Assembly: GCA_010356995.1 (NCBI GenBank)
Contig: ML996691.1
Coordinates: 596,211-660,210, forward strand
Length of the DNA stretch: 64,000 nucleotides
Origin: Trichodelitschia bisporula
Taxonomy: Eukaryota > Ascomycota > Dothideomycetes > Phaeotrichales > Phaeotrichaceae
Direction of reading: 5' to 3'
Part shown: positions 49,903 to 62,326 of the stretch, one piece after another
Layout: the number at the start of each line of letters is the position of its first letter
How positions within the stretch are numbered: position 1 is the stretch's first letter
The notes under the pieces: model-generated
Database searches by the model: none
Told to the model about the DNA's origin: nothing
Seen by the model: the letters and a program-made list of their open reading frames with translations, nothing else
Program-made: the position numbers and the translations under genes

Positions 49903-50555
49903 ATGTCTGATCCCTCTCTCTACACCTTCCCTTCCCCACTGGAAGGCTACCGGGATCTGCCGCCTCTGCCCAAGTGAGCACCAATGCCACATACTAGCAA
50001 GTTATCTCAATTGACGCATCATAGTGAGATCTCCGACGATGGCAAATCGTACATCAACCCGCCAGCAGAGAAGCCGAGTGAAGCCTACGAGAAATTCGTT
50101 GCGCCAATCGCAAACGATCGTCGTGGAGGTTTCGACGTTCACATCTACTTTTATCAGACAAAACCGGACCAGGTGACTTTTGTGAAAGAGCTCTGGGAGA
50201 GGATTCGTCGAGAATGTGCGTATAGCTCAAGAGCAAGATGCTACCGCTGACGAGCGTGCAGTCCCTGAGCTTCGTATCTACAAAATATTTGACAGGCCAG
50301 TTGGTCCTCACCCCGTCGGTATGTTTGAAGTGAACATTTTCACTCCCGGTAAGTCCCTTTGGTAAATGTGTCAGCAAGTAGAGACTGACAAGAGAAGCGC
50401 AATTCGGTGCATTCATCCCGTGGCTAGTCATCAACCGCGGCCCGCTATCCGCCTTGATCCACCCGAACACCAACGACCACAGGCGGGACCACTCGCAACG
50501 CGCCACTTGGATGGGTGAACGCTTTCCGCTTGACTTGGGCCTGTTTAAGGGCTGA
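49903..50555 (+). CDS. DOPA 4,5-dioxygenase family protein
   Basis: Four exons: 49903-49973, 50025-50215, 50262-50348 and 50398-50555, giving 168 residues. The family includes the Amanita DOPA 4,5-dioxygenase (extradiol ring cleavage toward betalamic-acid-type products) and many small bacterial and fungal relatives of unproven substrate. Seen: FDVHIYFYQTKPDQ, RPVGPHPVGMFEVNIF, then FIPWLVINRGPLSALIHPNT and a His-rich end (NDHRRDHSQRATWMGERF). The conserved His residues (VHIYF, GPHPVG, IHP, DHRRDH) are the likely metal ligands and acid/base residues. The last intron uses an AAG acceptor (50397). No pigment gene lies nearby, so a catechol detoxification role is as likely as pigment synthesis; that is inference. 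Confidence 0.9.
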
Positions 50556-50836
50556 GATTCCCGCTGGAGTGGCCAACCGCAGCCTTCACGAAAGCAAAAG
50601 AACAGGACGGGAGTTTCTTGATGTCGAGTTGAGGTTCGAGGTCCGCAATAGCGTGTTTTGCTAAATCCTTCATCAATTGGCCGTAGCGTTATGTCTATCC
50701 CGATGAGTGCCGTGCCATTGAGCAGGCCACCATGAAATCGTCCGTACCGTGAAACCGTGATTATAACCATGTCATCAACGCCGTGCTCAGAGCCGCCTCG
50801 CCAAACGCCAAAAATGGAATAGAGAAATCCCAGTGA

Positions 50837-52027
<1,191 letters not shown>

Positions 52028-52320
52028 GGCTATGAGTGTGGCGGAGACAAGAGGTGAGGACGGGGAGCTATCTCGAACGTTTTTGGTGGAGGAATTTTGC
52101 CAGCGATTTAAGGTTATCGATAAGCCCACCACCCGGCCGAAGGCTGGACTGGAATCCCTGTCACATCCCGTGCTTGCGTGAGGCGAGCGAGCGCGAAAAC
52201 CCCTTGACGCGCCGCTTGCCCTATCTCGACGTCAACCGTACTCAATGTCTTGCATTTCAGCGCGCTGATTCAACTTCCTTCTGGCGTCTTTTCGCTTCGT
52301 TGCATCGCATTTTCCGCATA
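52028..52320. promoter_or_regulatory. Bidirectional promoter, DIM1 / APN1
   Basis: 293 nt separate the two start codons. A GATAAG-type sequence lies near 52119. The open plus-strand frame that continues upstream from APN1 through this interval is not family-like. Confidence 0.6.
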
Positions 52321-54019
52321 ATGCACAGCATGAGCGAATCACCACTTTCGTCGCTCTCACCTGCACATGAAGACAGTGTCGACACGCCAACCACCATTGT
52401 CACATCCAGTACCGCAGCCAAGAAGCAGAAGATCTCCTCAGCGAAAGGGAGTAAGCGCCAAAGGTCGCAATACTTTGAAGAAGAACTCCCACAGCATAGC
52501 AAGCGGACTCGAACCGGTCCCGCCCCAGTCTACAAGGACGTGAAGGGAGGGGAGGATGAAGAGGAGGACGAGGTCACCAGCCCTCCCAAGGGACGAAAGA
52601 GGGGTTTGGCGAGAAACGGCAAAGCTAGTGCATCGGTCAAGATCGGAGTGAAGGTTGAAGCTGAGGCCAAGGGTGAAGTCGTGTGGAAATCCGAAGGCAC
52701 ACAGGAATCTTCTGACACACCACCTCCGGTCGTGAAAAAAGCTAAAGCACGCGCCAAAAAGGTAGTAAAGGAGGAATTGGAAGCTGAGATTAAGACCGAA
52801 GAGAACGGCGAGTCGAAAGCCACAGTCAAGCATAAACGCAAAACCAAGGCTGAGAAGGAGGCTGAAGAGATGCCCCTCGCAACCCGCACAGCAGGCTCAA
52901 AGATCATTGTTGGCGCGCACGTCAGTGCTGCAGGAGGTATATTTTCTCTTTCCGGAGTATATCAGCCTAAACTAACTTCCAGGCGTGCATAATTCCGTCC
53001 TAAACAGCGTCCATATCGGAGGGAATGCCTTCGCGCTCTTCCTCAAGTCACGCGCCAAATGGGCCAATCCGCCCATGGACCCAGACCACTGCGCTCAATT
53101 CCTCTCCAACTGCAAAGAGCACCACTATTCTGCCCATGAGCATGTTGTCCCCCATGCCTCCTATCTGATCAACCTTGCCAACCCGGCCAAAGACCGCGCC
53201 ACCCAAGCATATGACGCCTTCCTTGACGACCTGGACCGCTGCCACCGCCTTGGTATCCGCCTGTACAACTTCCACCCGGGTAACTGCGTGGCGTCGGCCT
53301 CCATGGACGAAGGGATCAGTCATATCGCCGCGCAGCTGAACAAAGCACATGCGGACCCCTCATCGGGGAGCGTGGTCACCCTGCTTGAGACCATGGCCAC
53401 AGGCGGAAACACCATAGGCGGCACATTCGAGCACCTAGCATCTGTTATCGACCAAGTCAAGGACAAGACCCGCGTGGGCGTGTGCTTGGATACGTGCCAC
53501 GTCTTCGCTGCGGGGTACGACCTGCGCACTCCCGATGCCTTCACCGACACCGTGACCAAGTTCGATCAAGTCATTGGGCTCAAATATCTCCACGCGCTAC
53601 ATGTGAACGACTCCAAGGCCCCATTCGGGAGTGGCCGCGACCTGCATGCGCGTATTGGAACGGGCTTCTTGGGGCTGCGTGCGTTTTGGAATCTCGTCAA
53701 TGAGCCGCGATTGTGGGGGCTGCCCATGGTATTGGAGACGCCCATTGAGGTCAAAGACGCAGGTGGGAAGAGTACTGAGGATAAAGGCATTTGGGCGAGG
53801 GAGATTAAGATGTTGGAGAGCTTGGTAGGGATGGACATAGAGAGCAAGGAGTTCAAGACATTGGATGCCGAGCTTCAGGCTGAGGGCAAATCGGAACGGG
53901 AGAGAATCCAGGATCAGGTGGACAGGAAGAAGGCAAAGGACGACAAGGCTAAGGAGGCTAAAACCAAGAAAGGCCGGGGCAAGAGCAAGAAGAAAGAGGA
54001 GAGCGAGTCAGGTGACTAG
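52321..54019 (+). CDS. APN1: AP endonuclease APN1 (endonuclease IV family)
   Basis: Zn-dependent class II AP endonuclease of base-excision repair, nuclear and mitochondrial in yeast. Exons: 52321-52936 and 52983-54019, giving 550 residues (yeast 367). The first ~195 residues are a low-complexity Lys/Glu-rich extension with nuclear-localisation-like basic patches (AKKQKISSAKGSKRQR, KGRKRG, KHKRKTKAEK). The TIM-barrel nuclease follows: IVGAHVSAAGG spliced to VHNSVLNSVHIGGNAFALFL, HASYLINLANP, YNFHPG, TLLETMATGG, CLDTCHVFAAGYD, HVNDSKAPFGSGRDLHARIG and LETPIE. All expected metal-ligand positions (His, Glu, Asp) are present in these motifs. The C-terminus is basic (KKGRGKSKKK). The start is the first ATG of two close Met codons (52321, 52330). 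Confidence 0.96.
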
Positions 54020-54722
54020 ACGACATAAAATGATGATCAAGGCGAAGGGTTGACCAGGATAATGCCTGATCTGGGTACGTACATCAACGAAATGGGCCCC
54101 GAGGCTGATACTACTCGCTGTAAAGATGTAGAAACAATATGTGCCGAACCGCCTGCTCGAAACCTTCAAACGTACGCCGGGGTAATATGCTCTATCCTCG
54201 TAACGTCGTAACTATCGTGCGTTAATCATGTCGTCATGCAGGGGTATAAGCAATGTATGTAAATGCCAGACAGCGCCAAAGAAATGTACACATGCCCGAG
54301 TCCATCTCTTTAGGAGTATACAGCTCTATGAAACCACAACATGAATAAGGAAATCGCTTAAAAATGAAGTAGCATTGCAAACATGGAAATCAAAACTTTT
54401 CGCGCGCCAGCCTCATCGAAGTAGGCGGCCTCGTACCAGAAGGATGTAGGGATGTGAGGGGTGAGGAGAATGGAGACGGAGGCGGGAGGGCAATATGGGC
54501 GGTTGAGGCGGGAGTGAGGTGAGGGTGAGCAAGAAAGTACTCGACTTATGTCCACTTATTCGAGTCTGCTGATATTAGCAGGTATCAGAATTGGCAGCTA
54601 ACAGACCCACCTTGGCTCAAGACTTCCGAATCGGTTTGCCACGATGGAATCGCCGGCTCGTGCGTGCGTGGCAAGCACAAGCTAGACAAGCGGATCGAGA
54701 TGACGGGTGCAGGGACAAGTGC
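54020..54722. other. Intergenic between convergent APN1 and acidic-protein gene
   Basis: About 700 nt of 3' flanks, relatively A/T-rich around 54120-54400. No gene, repeat or RNA feature was seen. Confidence 0.6.
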
Positions 54723-55724
54723 CTATCTGCGAACAGGGCCGGCGGCGGAAGACGGCCGGCTTGGATCCGAGTCAACTTCCATTTGCGAATAAAGCCACAA
54801 CGGCAACAGCTTCTCGCCTTCGTCCTCGCCAGGCTCCTCATCGTACGGCGAAATGTCGTCATCAGAAATAAGAGGTGGAAGGTCGACATTACCGTCATAG
54901 ATCATTTCCTCAATTTCCGCAGGTGGCTCGTCAAAAATGAGCGACGTACGCGGCCTCTCCCCATCGGAAGGCCCCATGGTGCGGCGACGGAGGCGCCTTG
55001 CACTCGATCCGACCTGCTGCGCTTCCATGGGCTCGAGGTCGTCAACATCGTCCGAGTCCGATCCGATGCTCTGGGCGTGGCTCCGCTTCTTCTTGCCACC
55101 GATGCTCCATTTTTTCTTTTTTCTCTCATATTTCATACGTTGAGCCTTTTCGAATTCGGCACGTTCCTGCGTGTCGCAGTTCAAGCTCCTAAATTTCTCG
55201 AGAATCTCGTGGTCGAGCTTGCAGCGTTTGACAGATCCGCACTCACTCGGAGCGTCCTCAGTCTGGTCGGGACGAACGATTTCCGTCTCGCTATCATAGC
55301 CGATATCGTTGTCTGAGAGCTCCTCCACAGTAAAATCAGTCTCTTCGTCAAGCGGCCGGACGATGGACGGGCGGCGGACCGAGGCAGCATCAGATTCGGT
55401 GTCCACCTGGGGCGATGACGCTCGGCCCGCCGAGTTGGCTACGTCATCGTCCTCGTCATCAGACGAGCTGGAAGATGAGTCGGAAGAGGCGTTGCGGCGC
55501 AGAGGGGGTGTGTAGGAGAATCCATGGCCGAGTCCTTTGGGTTCAATGTTCTCTGGTGGCGAGTAGCTTACTAGAATAAAGCCGTTGCGTTTCTGAGCAC
55601 GGGGCACAGCAGCAGGGATAGGGGCGGAAGGCTGCCGCGAACGAGACGAGCTCGGAGTTGCGGGCGGAGAGGAAGGTCGATTGTCGGGAAACGTGAATCC
55701 CTCAGATCCATTGGGAATCTGCAT
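54723..55724 (-). CDS. Conserved fungal acidic/basic protein of unknown function
   Basis: Single exon, 333 residues from the ATG at 55724. The order seen: NGSEGFTFPDNRPSSPP, NGFILVSYSPPENIEPKGL and HGFSYTPPLRR, a Ser/Asp run (SSSSSSDDEDDD), an acidic TDFTVEELSDNDIGYDSE, CGSVKRCKLDHEILEKFRSL, and a basic RMKYERKKKKWSIGGKKKRS. It continues HAQSIGSDSDD, SSARRLRRRT, TSLIFDEPPAEIEEM and a C-terminal MEVDSD. I recall filamentous-fungal proteins with the same ERKRKKWS...KRSHSQS and LIFDDPP elements but no assigned function. The basic segment looks like a nuclear-localisation signal. There is no enzyme motif, signal peptide or membrane segment. A nuclear regulatory or scaffold role is only a guess. 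Confidence 0.75.
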   Translation of the reverse strand: MQIPNGSEGFTFPDNRPSSPPATPSSSRSRQPSAPIPAAVPRAQKRNGFILVSYSPPENIEPKGLGHGFSYTPPLRRNASSDSSSSSSDDEDDDVANSAGRASSPQVDTESDAASVRRPSIVRPLDEETDFTVEELSDNDIGYDSETEIVRPDQTEDAPSECGSVKRCKLDHEILEKFRSLNCDTQERAEFEKAQRMKYERKKKKWSIGGKKKRSHAQSIGSDSDDVDDLEPMEAQQVGSSARRLRRRTMGPSDGERPRTSLIFDEPPAEIEEMIYDGNVDLPPLISDDDISPYDEEPGEDEGEKLLPLWLYSQMEVDSDPSRPSSAAGPVRR

Positions 55725-58006
55725 TGTGAAGAGCTAGAATGGGCGGCAGATGCCGGCGGTATATGGCCAGTGCCAAAGGGTGTGACACAGGTGTCGGAGT
55801 GCGTGGCAGGCCTTCTTCGGGAGCACGCGAGGGGCCGGCACGAGCGGGATTTCAGTTGGATTTATGAGACTCGTAGATAGATGAATAAGGAGTTGGGACA
55901 AAAGAGTTTTGTGAGCAATATCATTTTTTTGGAATTTGGGCGAGCAAATGGTGTCAATTGCTGGCCCACTGCTGGTGAAGCGCAAGAGAATCTTCTGTGT
56001 CGTCAGTGTCACATCGCTTATCAGAGGCAAGCAGCTGAAGCAAAGGATATAGCGGACTGGGCTATATAGCAGTGCGCAGACACTCAAGGGCCGGGACTGA
56101 CCACTAAGCACAGCAGAGAGAACAGAGCAAACAGTTCAGATTGAGGAATTGGGGTCTGAGAGGGAGGGGGGGAAGGGTGGGAAGGATGCAATGGTTGGGG
56201 GGGGGGGGGGGGGGGGGGGGGGGAAAGGTCGTGGTGTTGGATCAACGCCAGTGGGCAGGCGGGGGAGGGAAGAGAAAAGGGAAAATCAACGGAGGCACAG
56301 GAGGGGATTTGTAGGGCATCTCTGCTCATCTCTCACTCTCACTTCTTGTGCAGTGCAGAGGACAAGTGATGTGTACAGGCAGGGCCCCTCGAGCCTGTTG
56401 CTGGTGTTGGATTGGCTCCCGCAATTTTGTACCGACGTGCAGTGGATGAGTGTGTGCACACTTGGCCAGCAAGAGTGGGCAAGATAGGCGACGGCAGAGT
56501 GCGCGACAGCAAAAGCGAGCAGAAAAAAGAGCAACACCCGCCTGAACTGTGGGAAGAAAGAATCGTCCAGGCATCGTTGCGTGCTCTTCCACCCTGGGGC
56601 TTCCCTGTCGCGGGCCGGTCAACGACGATGTGTCGAGCATCCGTTTGTCGGCGCGACCAAGCTGGCCGTCTGCACTGTCAGAATGCGTGGCCTGCTGCAT
56701 GGAAGCTGCTGCCACAGCACCCAATCGCCACCCTGTGCGCCGCCGTGCAATTTGCGCTCTTCCAACGGCGAGAGCGAAATGCATGCGAGAGCGCCTGTGA
56801 GAGCCCGCCTGCGATGCCTGCCTCGAGCCGCCTGACAGGGCTGCTGGAAGTACGCCGAGGATGACTCGGAGGCGCAGATTCACAGAATACCGTAGTTGGT
56901 AGGAGGGAAGACGGGAGCAAGAACAGGCTCGAGGGATCGCAAATATAGACAAGTAACGCACATGAAGATGCGCTTGAGCTGCTTCTTGCCCGGAAGCGAT
57001 TCGAATGAAGAGCGAACACCTAAGCCTTGGGCTCTACCGCCGTTCCTGGGCTTTTTGCCAGCGTTGCGCGTTCCGCGCGTACTGAAGTACCTCACACAGA
57101 GGCCGACGAGCGGCGAGCCTAGGATACGCAGCAGCTAGTGGCGGGGCCGCCGATTTTTGGCATGCCTGGATCGACAACCACCGGGCTTCCAGCAGCCCAA
57201 GCGGAACGGTGCCGACGGAGAAGGAAACCAACGCCGCCAGGATGGAGTTCGCAGGAGCAAGCTCGCGTGGTTGGGATTGAAGATTTCCTGCTTCCCGAAA
57301 GGCCCGAATCGAGTCGATTGAGGGGATTCTCGGAGGACCGAATTTGCAGACCAGGCGATTTGCAGCCATGCAGCTCACCTGACTCCATTCCAGTTGCCAC
57401 ATCGTGCAGTCGCCGCTAGCCAGCAGCAGAGAGCAGCAGCGCTGTCGGGGAATCTGCCAAATGCTCCCGAAGGCCCGAGGGGCTGTGGGATCCGAGTGCA
57501 GCTGGAGTGTGGGGGTCTAGGGAGAGGCAAGGGGGAGCGTTGCACTTTGAATAGACATGTTAAAAGCACTAACAGAGCTGTTAAGAGGTTGTTCAGAGGT
57601 AGTTCGGACGTTAAGGCAAGGCCAAACACACGACGTTGAGATACGGTAGAGACGTCATTGAGCTCCGGATCACGTGACCGTAAGAAGTCTCTTGTGGCCT
57701 CAGGTTTTCTGCGATGAATCAGGCAGAATTCGCTTATGCCTCCCCTGGCTTGGCTTCGTCTCTTGGCAACTGGACACCTTGTGCCTTCCTCCGCTATACT
57801 GGGGATACGTGGAGTTAGTTAGGTGTCTATCAACTTGGAGGCATGAGTGTTTACCTCCTGGACCTGCGCTACGTCTAGTTCCTCCTTTTCAATCACCCCC
57901 CAAAATTGACCTCACTGCACCGGAAAAGCTCCCACGATTTCGCACCATCGGGCAAATCACTGAACCTCTTTCTGTGTGCTGAAGCTGCGGCTTCACCTCC
58001 GCAAAC
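55725..58006. other. Intergenic, COPA promoter side, with long poly-G tract
   Basis: About 2.3 kb. It contains a 27-base G run (56197-56223) and TACSGTA heptamers at 56888 and 57642. The 211-codon minus-strand frame (56326-56961) has no recognisable domain and is probably chance. Two CACGTG-type strings were not seen apart from ATCACGTGACC at about 57670, which contains one CACGTG-like core. Confidence 0.55.
56197..56223. repeat. 27-bp G homopolymer
   Basis: Uninterrupted G tract, preceded by other G-rich runs from 56161. The exact length may be an assembly estimate, since such runs are hard to sequence. Confidence 0.9.
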
Positions 58007-61000
58007 ATGTCGTCGAATATGTTGACGAAGGTCCGCTTCCATACCCCACTTCCGTACATTAATCCTGATAATGGTCAGTTTGAGTCCAAATCTTCTAGGG
58101 CAAAGGGTATCGCTTTCCACCCCAAGAGGTATACATGATTCCCCCGCCCCCCCGCGACTTGCTTCGGGGCAGCGCTAATGTATCCCAAGGCCATGGATTC
58201 TCGTCTCCCTCCACTCGTCCACTATCCAGCTGTGGGATTACCGCATGGGGACGCTGATTGACCGGTTCGAGGAGCATGACGGGCCTGTTCGCGGTATCGA
58301 CTTCCACAAGACCCAGCCGATGTTCGTCTCCGGCGGCGATGATTACAAGATTAAAGTGTGGTCGTACCAGACGAGGCGCTGTCTGTTCACGCTTGCTGGA
58401 CATCTGGGTATGCGCATTGGTGGCTGTCCACCCGGCTGCGGAGTTTACTGATCGCCTCGCGCAGACTATGTACGGACCGTTTTCTTTCACCACGAACTGC
58501 CATGGATTCTCTCTAGTTCAGACGATCAGACAATACGGATATGGAATTGGCAAAACCGCACGCTGAGTATGCAGCTCCATGATGCCACTGTTTGGCGCGA
58601 GATTAAGCTAACGGACTGTAGTCTGCACCATGACCGGCCACAACCATGTGAGATATAGCTTAACGTTATGCGCTAGGGACAGTCTTGTTAACCGCTGAGC
58701 AGTATACCATGTGTGCTCAGTTCCACCCTACGCAGGATCTCGTCGTGTCCGCGTCTCTTGATCAATCCGTCCGCGTGTGGGATATTTCCGGTCTGCGCAA
58801 GAAGCATTCGTCCCCGGCATCCATGACGTTCGAGGACCAGATGGCGCGCTCCGGCCAGGGTCAGGCGGATATGTTCGGGAATACCGATGCTGTTGTAAAG
58901 TTTGTCCTTGAAGGCCATGATCGCGGAGTCAATTGGGTCGCTTTTCACCCGACGTTGCCTCTTATCGTTTCGGCCGGGGACGACAGGCTGGTGAAGCTGT
59001 GGAGAATGAGCGAAACCAAGGCGTGGGAGGTCGACACTTGCAGGGGCCACTTCCAGAACGTATCCGCCTGCCTATTCCACCCGCATCAGGACCTCATCAT
59101 TTCCGTCGGCGAAGACAAGACGATTAGAGTGTGGGATCTCAACAAGCGCACATCGGTTCAGTCCATCAAGCGCGAAAACGACAGGTTTTGGGTCATCGCC
59201 GCACACCCGGAGATAAACCTCTTTGCCGCTGGCCATGATAACGGCGTCATGGTTTTCAAATTCGAGCGTGAACGTCCCGCGTCCACCGTGCACCAGAACC
59301 AGCTTTTCTTCATCACCAAGGATAAGCATGTGCGGAGCTATGACTTTACGAAGAACCAGGAATCGCCATCGATGCTGTCCCTGAAGAAGCTCGGCTCCCC
59401 CTGGACGCCCCCCCGGACCATCTCTTTCAACCCTGCGGAGCGCGCGATACTGGTTACGTCACCTTCTGACGGTGGCACTTACGAGCTGGTCAGCTTGCCG
59501 CGGGATGCCAGCGGTGCCGTAGAGCCTACGGATGCTAAGCGGGGATCCGGTGATTCGGCGGTTTTCGTTGCGCGCAATCGCTTTGCCGTGTTCAACAAGT
59601 CCAATCAGCAGATTGATATCAAGGATCTGACGAACTCGACCACAAAGACCATCAAACCACCTAGTGGAACTACTGACATCACCTTTGGCGGTCCGGGCTG
59701 CCTGTTGTTACTCACCGCTTCGTCAGTTGTTCTCTATGACATCCAGCAGAAGAAGCAGCTGGCCGAGTTGGCGGTTTCCGGAGTCAAATATGTGGTTTGG
59801 TCAAGTGACGGTCTGCATGCGGCCTTGCTTAGCAAGCACAACGTTACGATCGTCAACAAGAACCTGCAGCAGATCAGCACGCTGCACGAGACTATTCGGA
59901 TCAAGAGCGCGACGTGGGACGATGCGGGCGTCCTGCTCTACAGCACTCTGAACCACATCAAGTACACGCTCATGAACGGAGATAACGGCATTGTTCGTAC
60001 ACTGGAACAGACTATCTATCTGGTGAAAGTCAAGGGCCGGAACGTGTACACTCTCGACCGCGCCTCACACCCGAGGGTCCTGGCTATCGACCCCACTGAA
60101 TACCGGTTCAAGTTGGCGCTTGTCAAGCGGAATTATGATGAGATGCTCAACATTATACGGAATTCGAGCTTGGTCGGGCAGAGCATCATCTCATACCTGC
60201 AGAAGAAGGGCTACCCAGAAATTGCACTGCAGTTCGTCCAAGACCCCCAGACCCGCTTCGAGCTGGCCATTGAGTGTGGAAATCTCGAAGTCGCCGTGGA
60301 GATGGCTAAACAGCTCGACCGCCCCAGGCTTTGGCAGCGGTTGAGCACGGAAGCCCTTGCCCACGGTAACCACCAAGTGGTGGAGATGACCTACCAGAAG
60401 CTGCGCAACTTTGACAAGCTTTCGTTTTTGTACAACTCTATTGGCGACAAAGAGAAGGTCAAAAAGATGCAAAAGATTGCAGAGCACCGTGGCGACTCCA
60501 ATTCCCGGTTTCAGAACTCTATATATCTGGGCGACGTCGACAACAGAGTGGAGTTGTTCAAGGAAATGGATCTCTATCCTCTTGCATACATCGCCGCCAA
60601 GTCGCAGGGTCGTGAGGAGGAGGCCGCGTCAATTCTCGAGGCTGCCGGCGTTTCCGAAGAGGACATCAAGCTTCCGAAGATTGGAGAGCCTTTAACCGTT
60701 CCGCGCCCCATCGTCCATACCTACAAGTCGAACTGGCCAGTCAAGCCTACTTCGACGTCGGCTTTCGAGAAGGTGTTGTCCGGTGAAGAGGGTGCGGAGG
60801 AAATCGGTGCCAACGGCTTCCAAGAAGAGGACCTGCTCGGACCTGAGACGACCGCTGAGAAAGAGGTCGGCCTTGAGGAAGTCGAGGAGGAAGGCGATGC
60901 CGAAGGCTGGGATCTCGGCGAGGATGTCGAAGTCGAAGCTGAGGCTGATTTCGTGAACGTCGAGGCGGCTGAAGCCGGTGCCGGTAGCAGTGAGGCCGAC

Positions 61001-62027
61001 ATGTGGGCCCGTAACTCGCCCATTGCGGCGGATCACATTGCTGGCGGTTCCTTCGAGACTGCCATGCAATTGCTCAATCGCCAAGTTGGTGCTGTCAACT
61101 TCAAGGCCATCCAGTGGCGGTTCGAGGAGATCTTCCAAGCCTCGCGGACGTACTTGCCCGCCAATCCGGGCTTGGAGCCTCTAGTCAACTACCTCCGCCG
61201 TACACCGACCGAGACAGACTCACGGCGTGTGCTTCCACTCATTCCTCGCGACTTGGAGTCCATTGTTGCCGGGGAGTTGCAGGTGGGCAAGACGCAGATG
61301 CGCACCAACAAGCTTGAAGATGGCGCGGCCACTTTCCGCAAGATCCTCCAGTTGGTGCTGGTCAACTCGTTAAAGTCGCAGCAGGAAGTCCATGAGGTAT
61401 GTGGCAGTCATTTGCCTTCGGGTATGCTAATATGTCCTAGGCGAAGCAGTTGATTCGTACCGCCGCGCACTACGCTCTTGCCATGTCCATCGAGTTGGAG
61501 CGCCGCAAGATCATCAACAACAAGCCGGACATCTCGTCCTTCCCCGAAGATGTGCAGAAGCGGGCTCTTGAGCTCTCCGCCTACTTCACCATCCCCGAAC
61601 TTGAACCCGCACACGTCACGCTCGCGCTCTTTTCAGCGATGAACTTTGCGCACAAGAACAAGCAGCTATCGTCGGCGCTGAGCTTCGCCAACTCATTACT
61701 GGAGAGGGGCACAAATGCCAAGTTTAAGGAGGGCGTAAGTAGCCGCCAACATTCTGCTGAGAAGGTTTCGCTGACACCCTACAGGCACGCAAGATCAAGG
61801 CCATCTGCGAGCGCAACCCCAACGACGCGCTTGACATCGAGTTCGACCAGTTCGCCGAGTTTGACGTGTGCGCCGCCTCCTTCACGCCCATCTACAATGG
61901 GTCGCCGAGCGTGGCATGTCCGTATGATGGATCCAAGTACCACTCTAAGTACAAGGGCACCTTGTGCAAGGTGTGCGAGGTGTGCCAGGTCGGGGCGCCA
62001 GCGAGCGGTCTGCGTCTCTTCATCTAA
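58007..62027 (+). CDS. COP1: Coatomer subunit alpha (COPI coat, COP1/RET1)
   Basis: Alpha-COP is the large WD40 subunit of the COPI coat that retrieves KKXX cargo from Golgi to ER. Eight exons: 58007-58030, 58079-58128, 58190-58407, 58465-58566, 58622-58647, 58703-61396, 61441-61734 and 61785-62027, giving 1216 residues, the family length. Seen: MLTK joined to [17 protein letters not shown] and [20 protein letters not shown], an N-terminal beta-propeller with [17 protein letters not shown] and [19 protein letters not shown] second propeller follows, then an alpha-solenoid (about 640-830), an acidic linker ([18 protein letters not shown]), and a C-terminal domain binding epsilon-COP with a Cys-rich end ([26 protein letters not shown]). 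The first five exons are tiny (24-218 nt), so the gene's 5' end is visible only through splicing. Confidence 0.97.
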
Positions 62028-62326
62028 AAAGAGTTCTTGTTAACGTTGTTAACGTTGTTGGCGACTGATGCCAGGCGTAGCGCGCGAATGGACATTTGTT
62101 GTGAGCGCCCTTTCCGGACGGTTGGGGTTACGTAGAATAAATCAAAGATTACATGTCGATATCGGCCGTGACCTGTTGATCGGAGCAAGGAGAACTGTGT
62201 GGCTAGTGTTCCATTTAACCTTCAAGCGGCTGTGGACACCAAACTCCGCCCGTAGCCGTCCTGTCGCATAAATCCCACCCCGATCCCCAGCCCAGCCAAA
62301 CTCCCAAAAGCCCAATTGAAACACTT
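62028..62326. other. Intergenic between convergent COPA and MIS14
   Basis: About 300 nt of 3' flank. A short direct repeat GTTAACGTT occurs twice in tandem near 62039-62059. Nothing else was seen. Confidence 0.6.

Noticed and set aside
56326-56961. 211-codon minus-strand frame upstream of COPA
   Set aside because: No recognisable domain or conserved pattern, and several equal-length frames overlap it.
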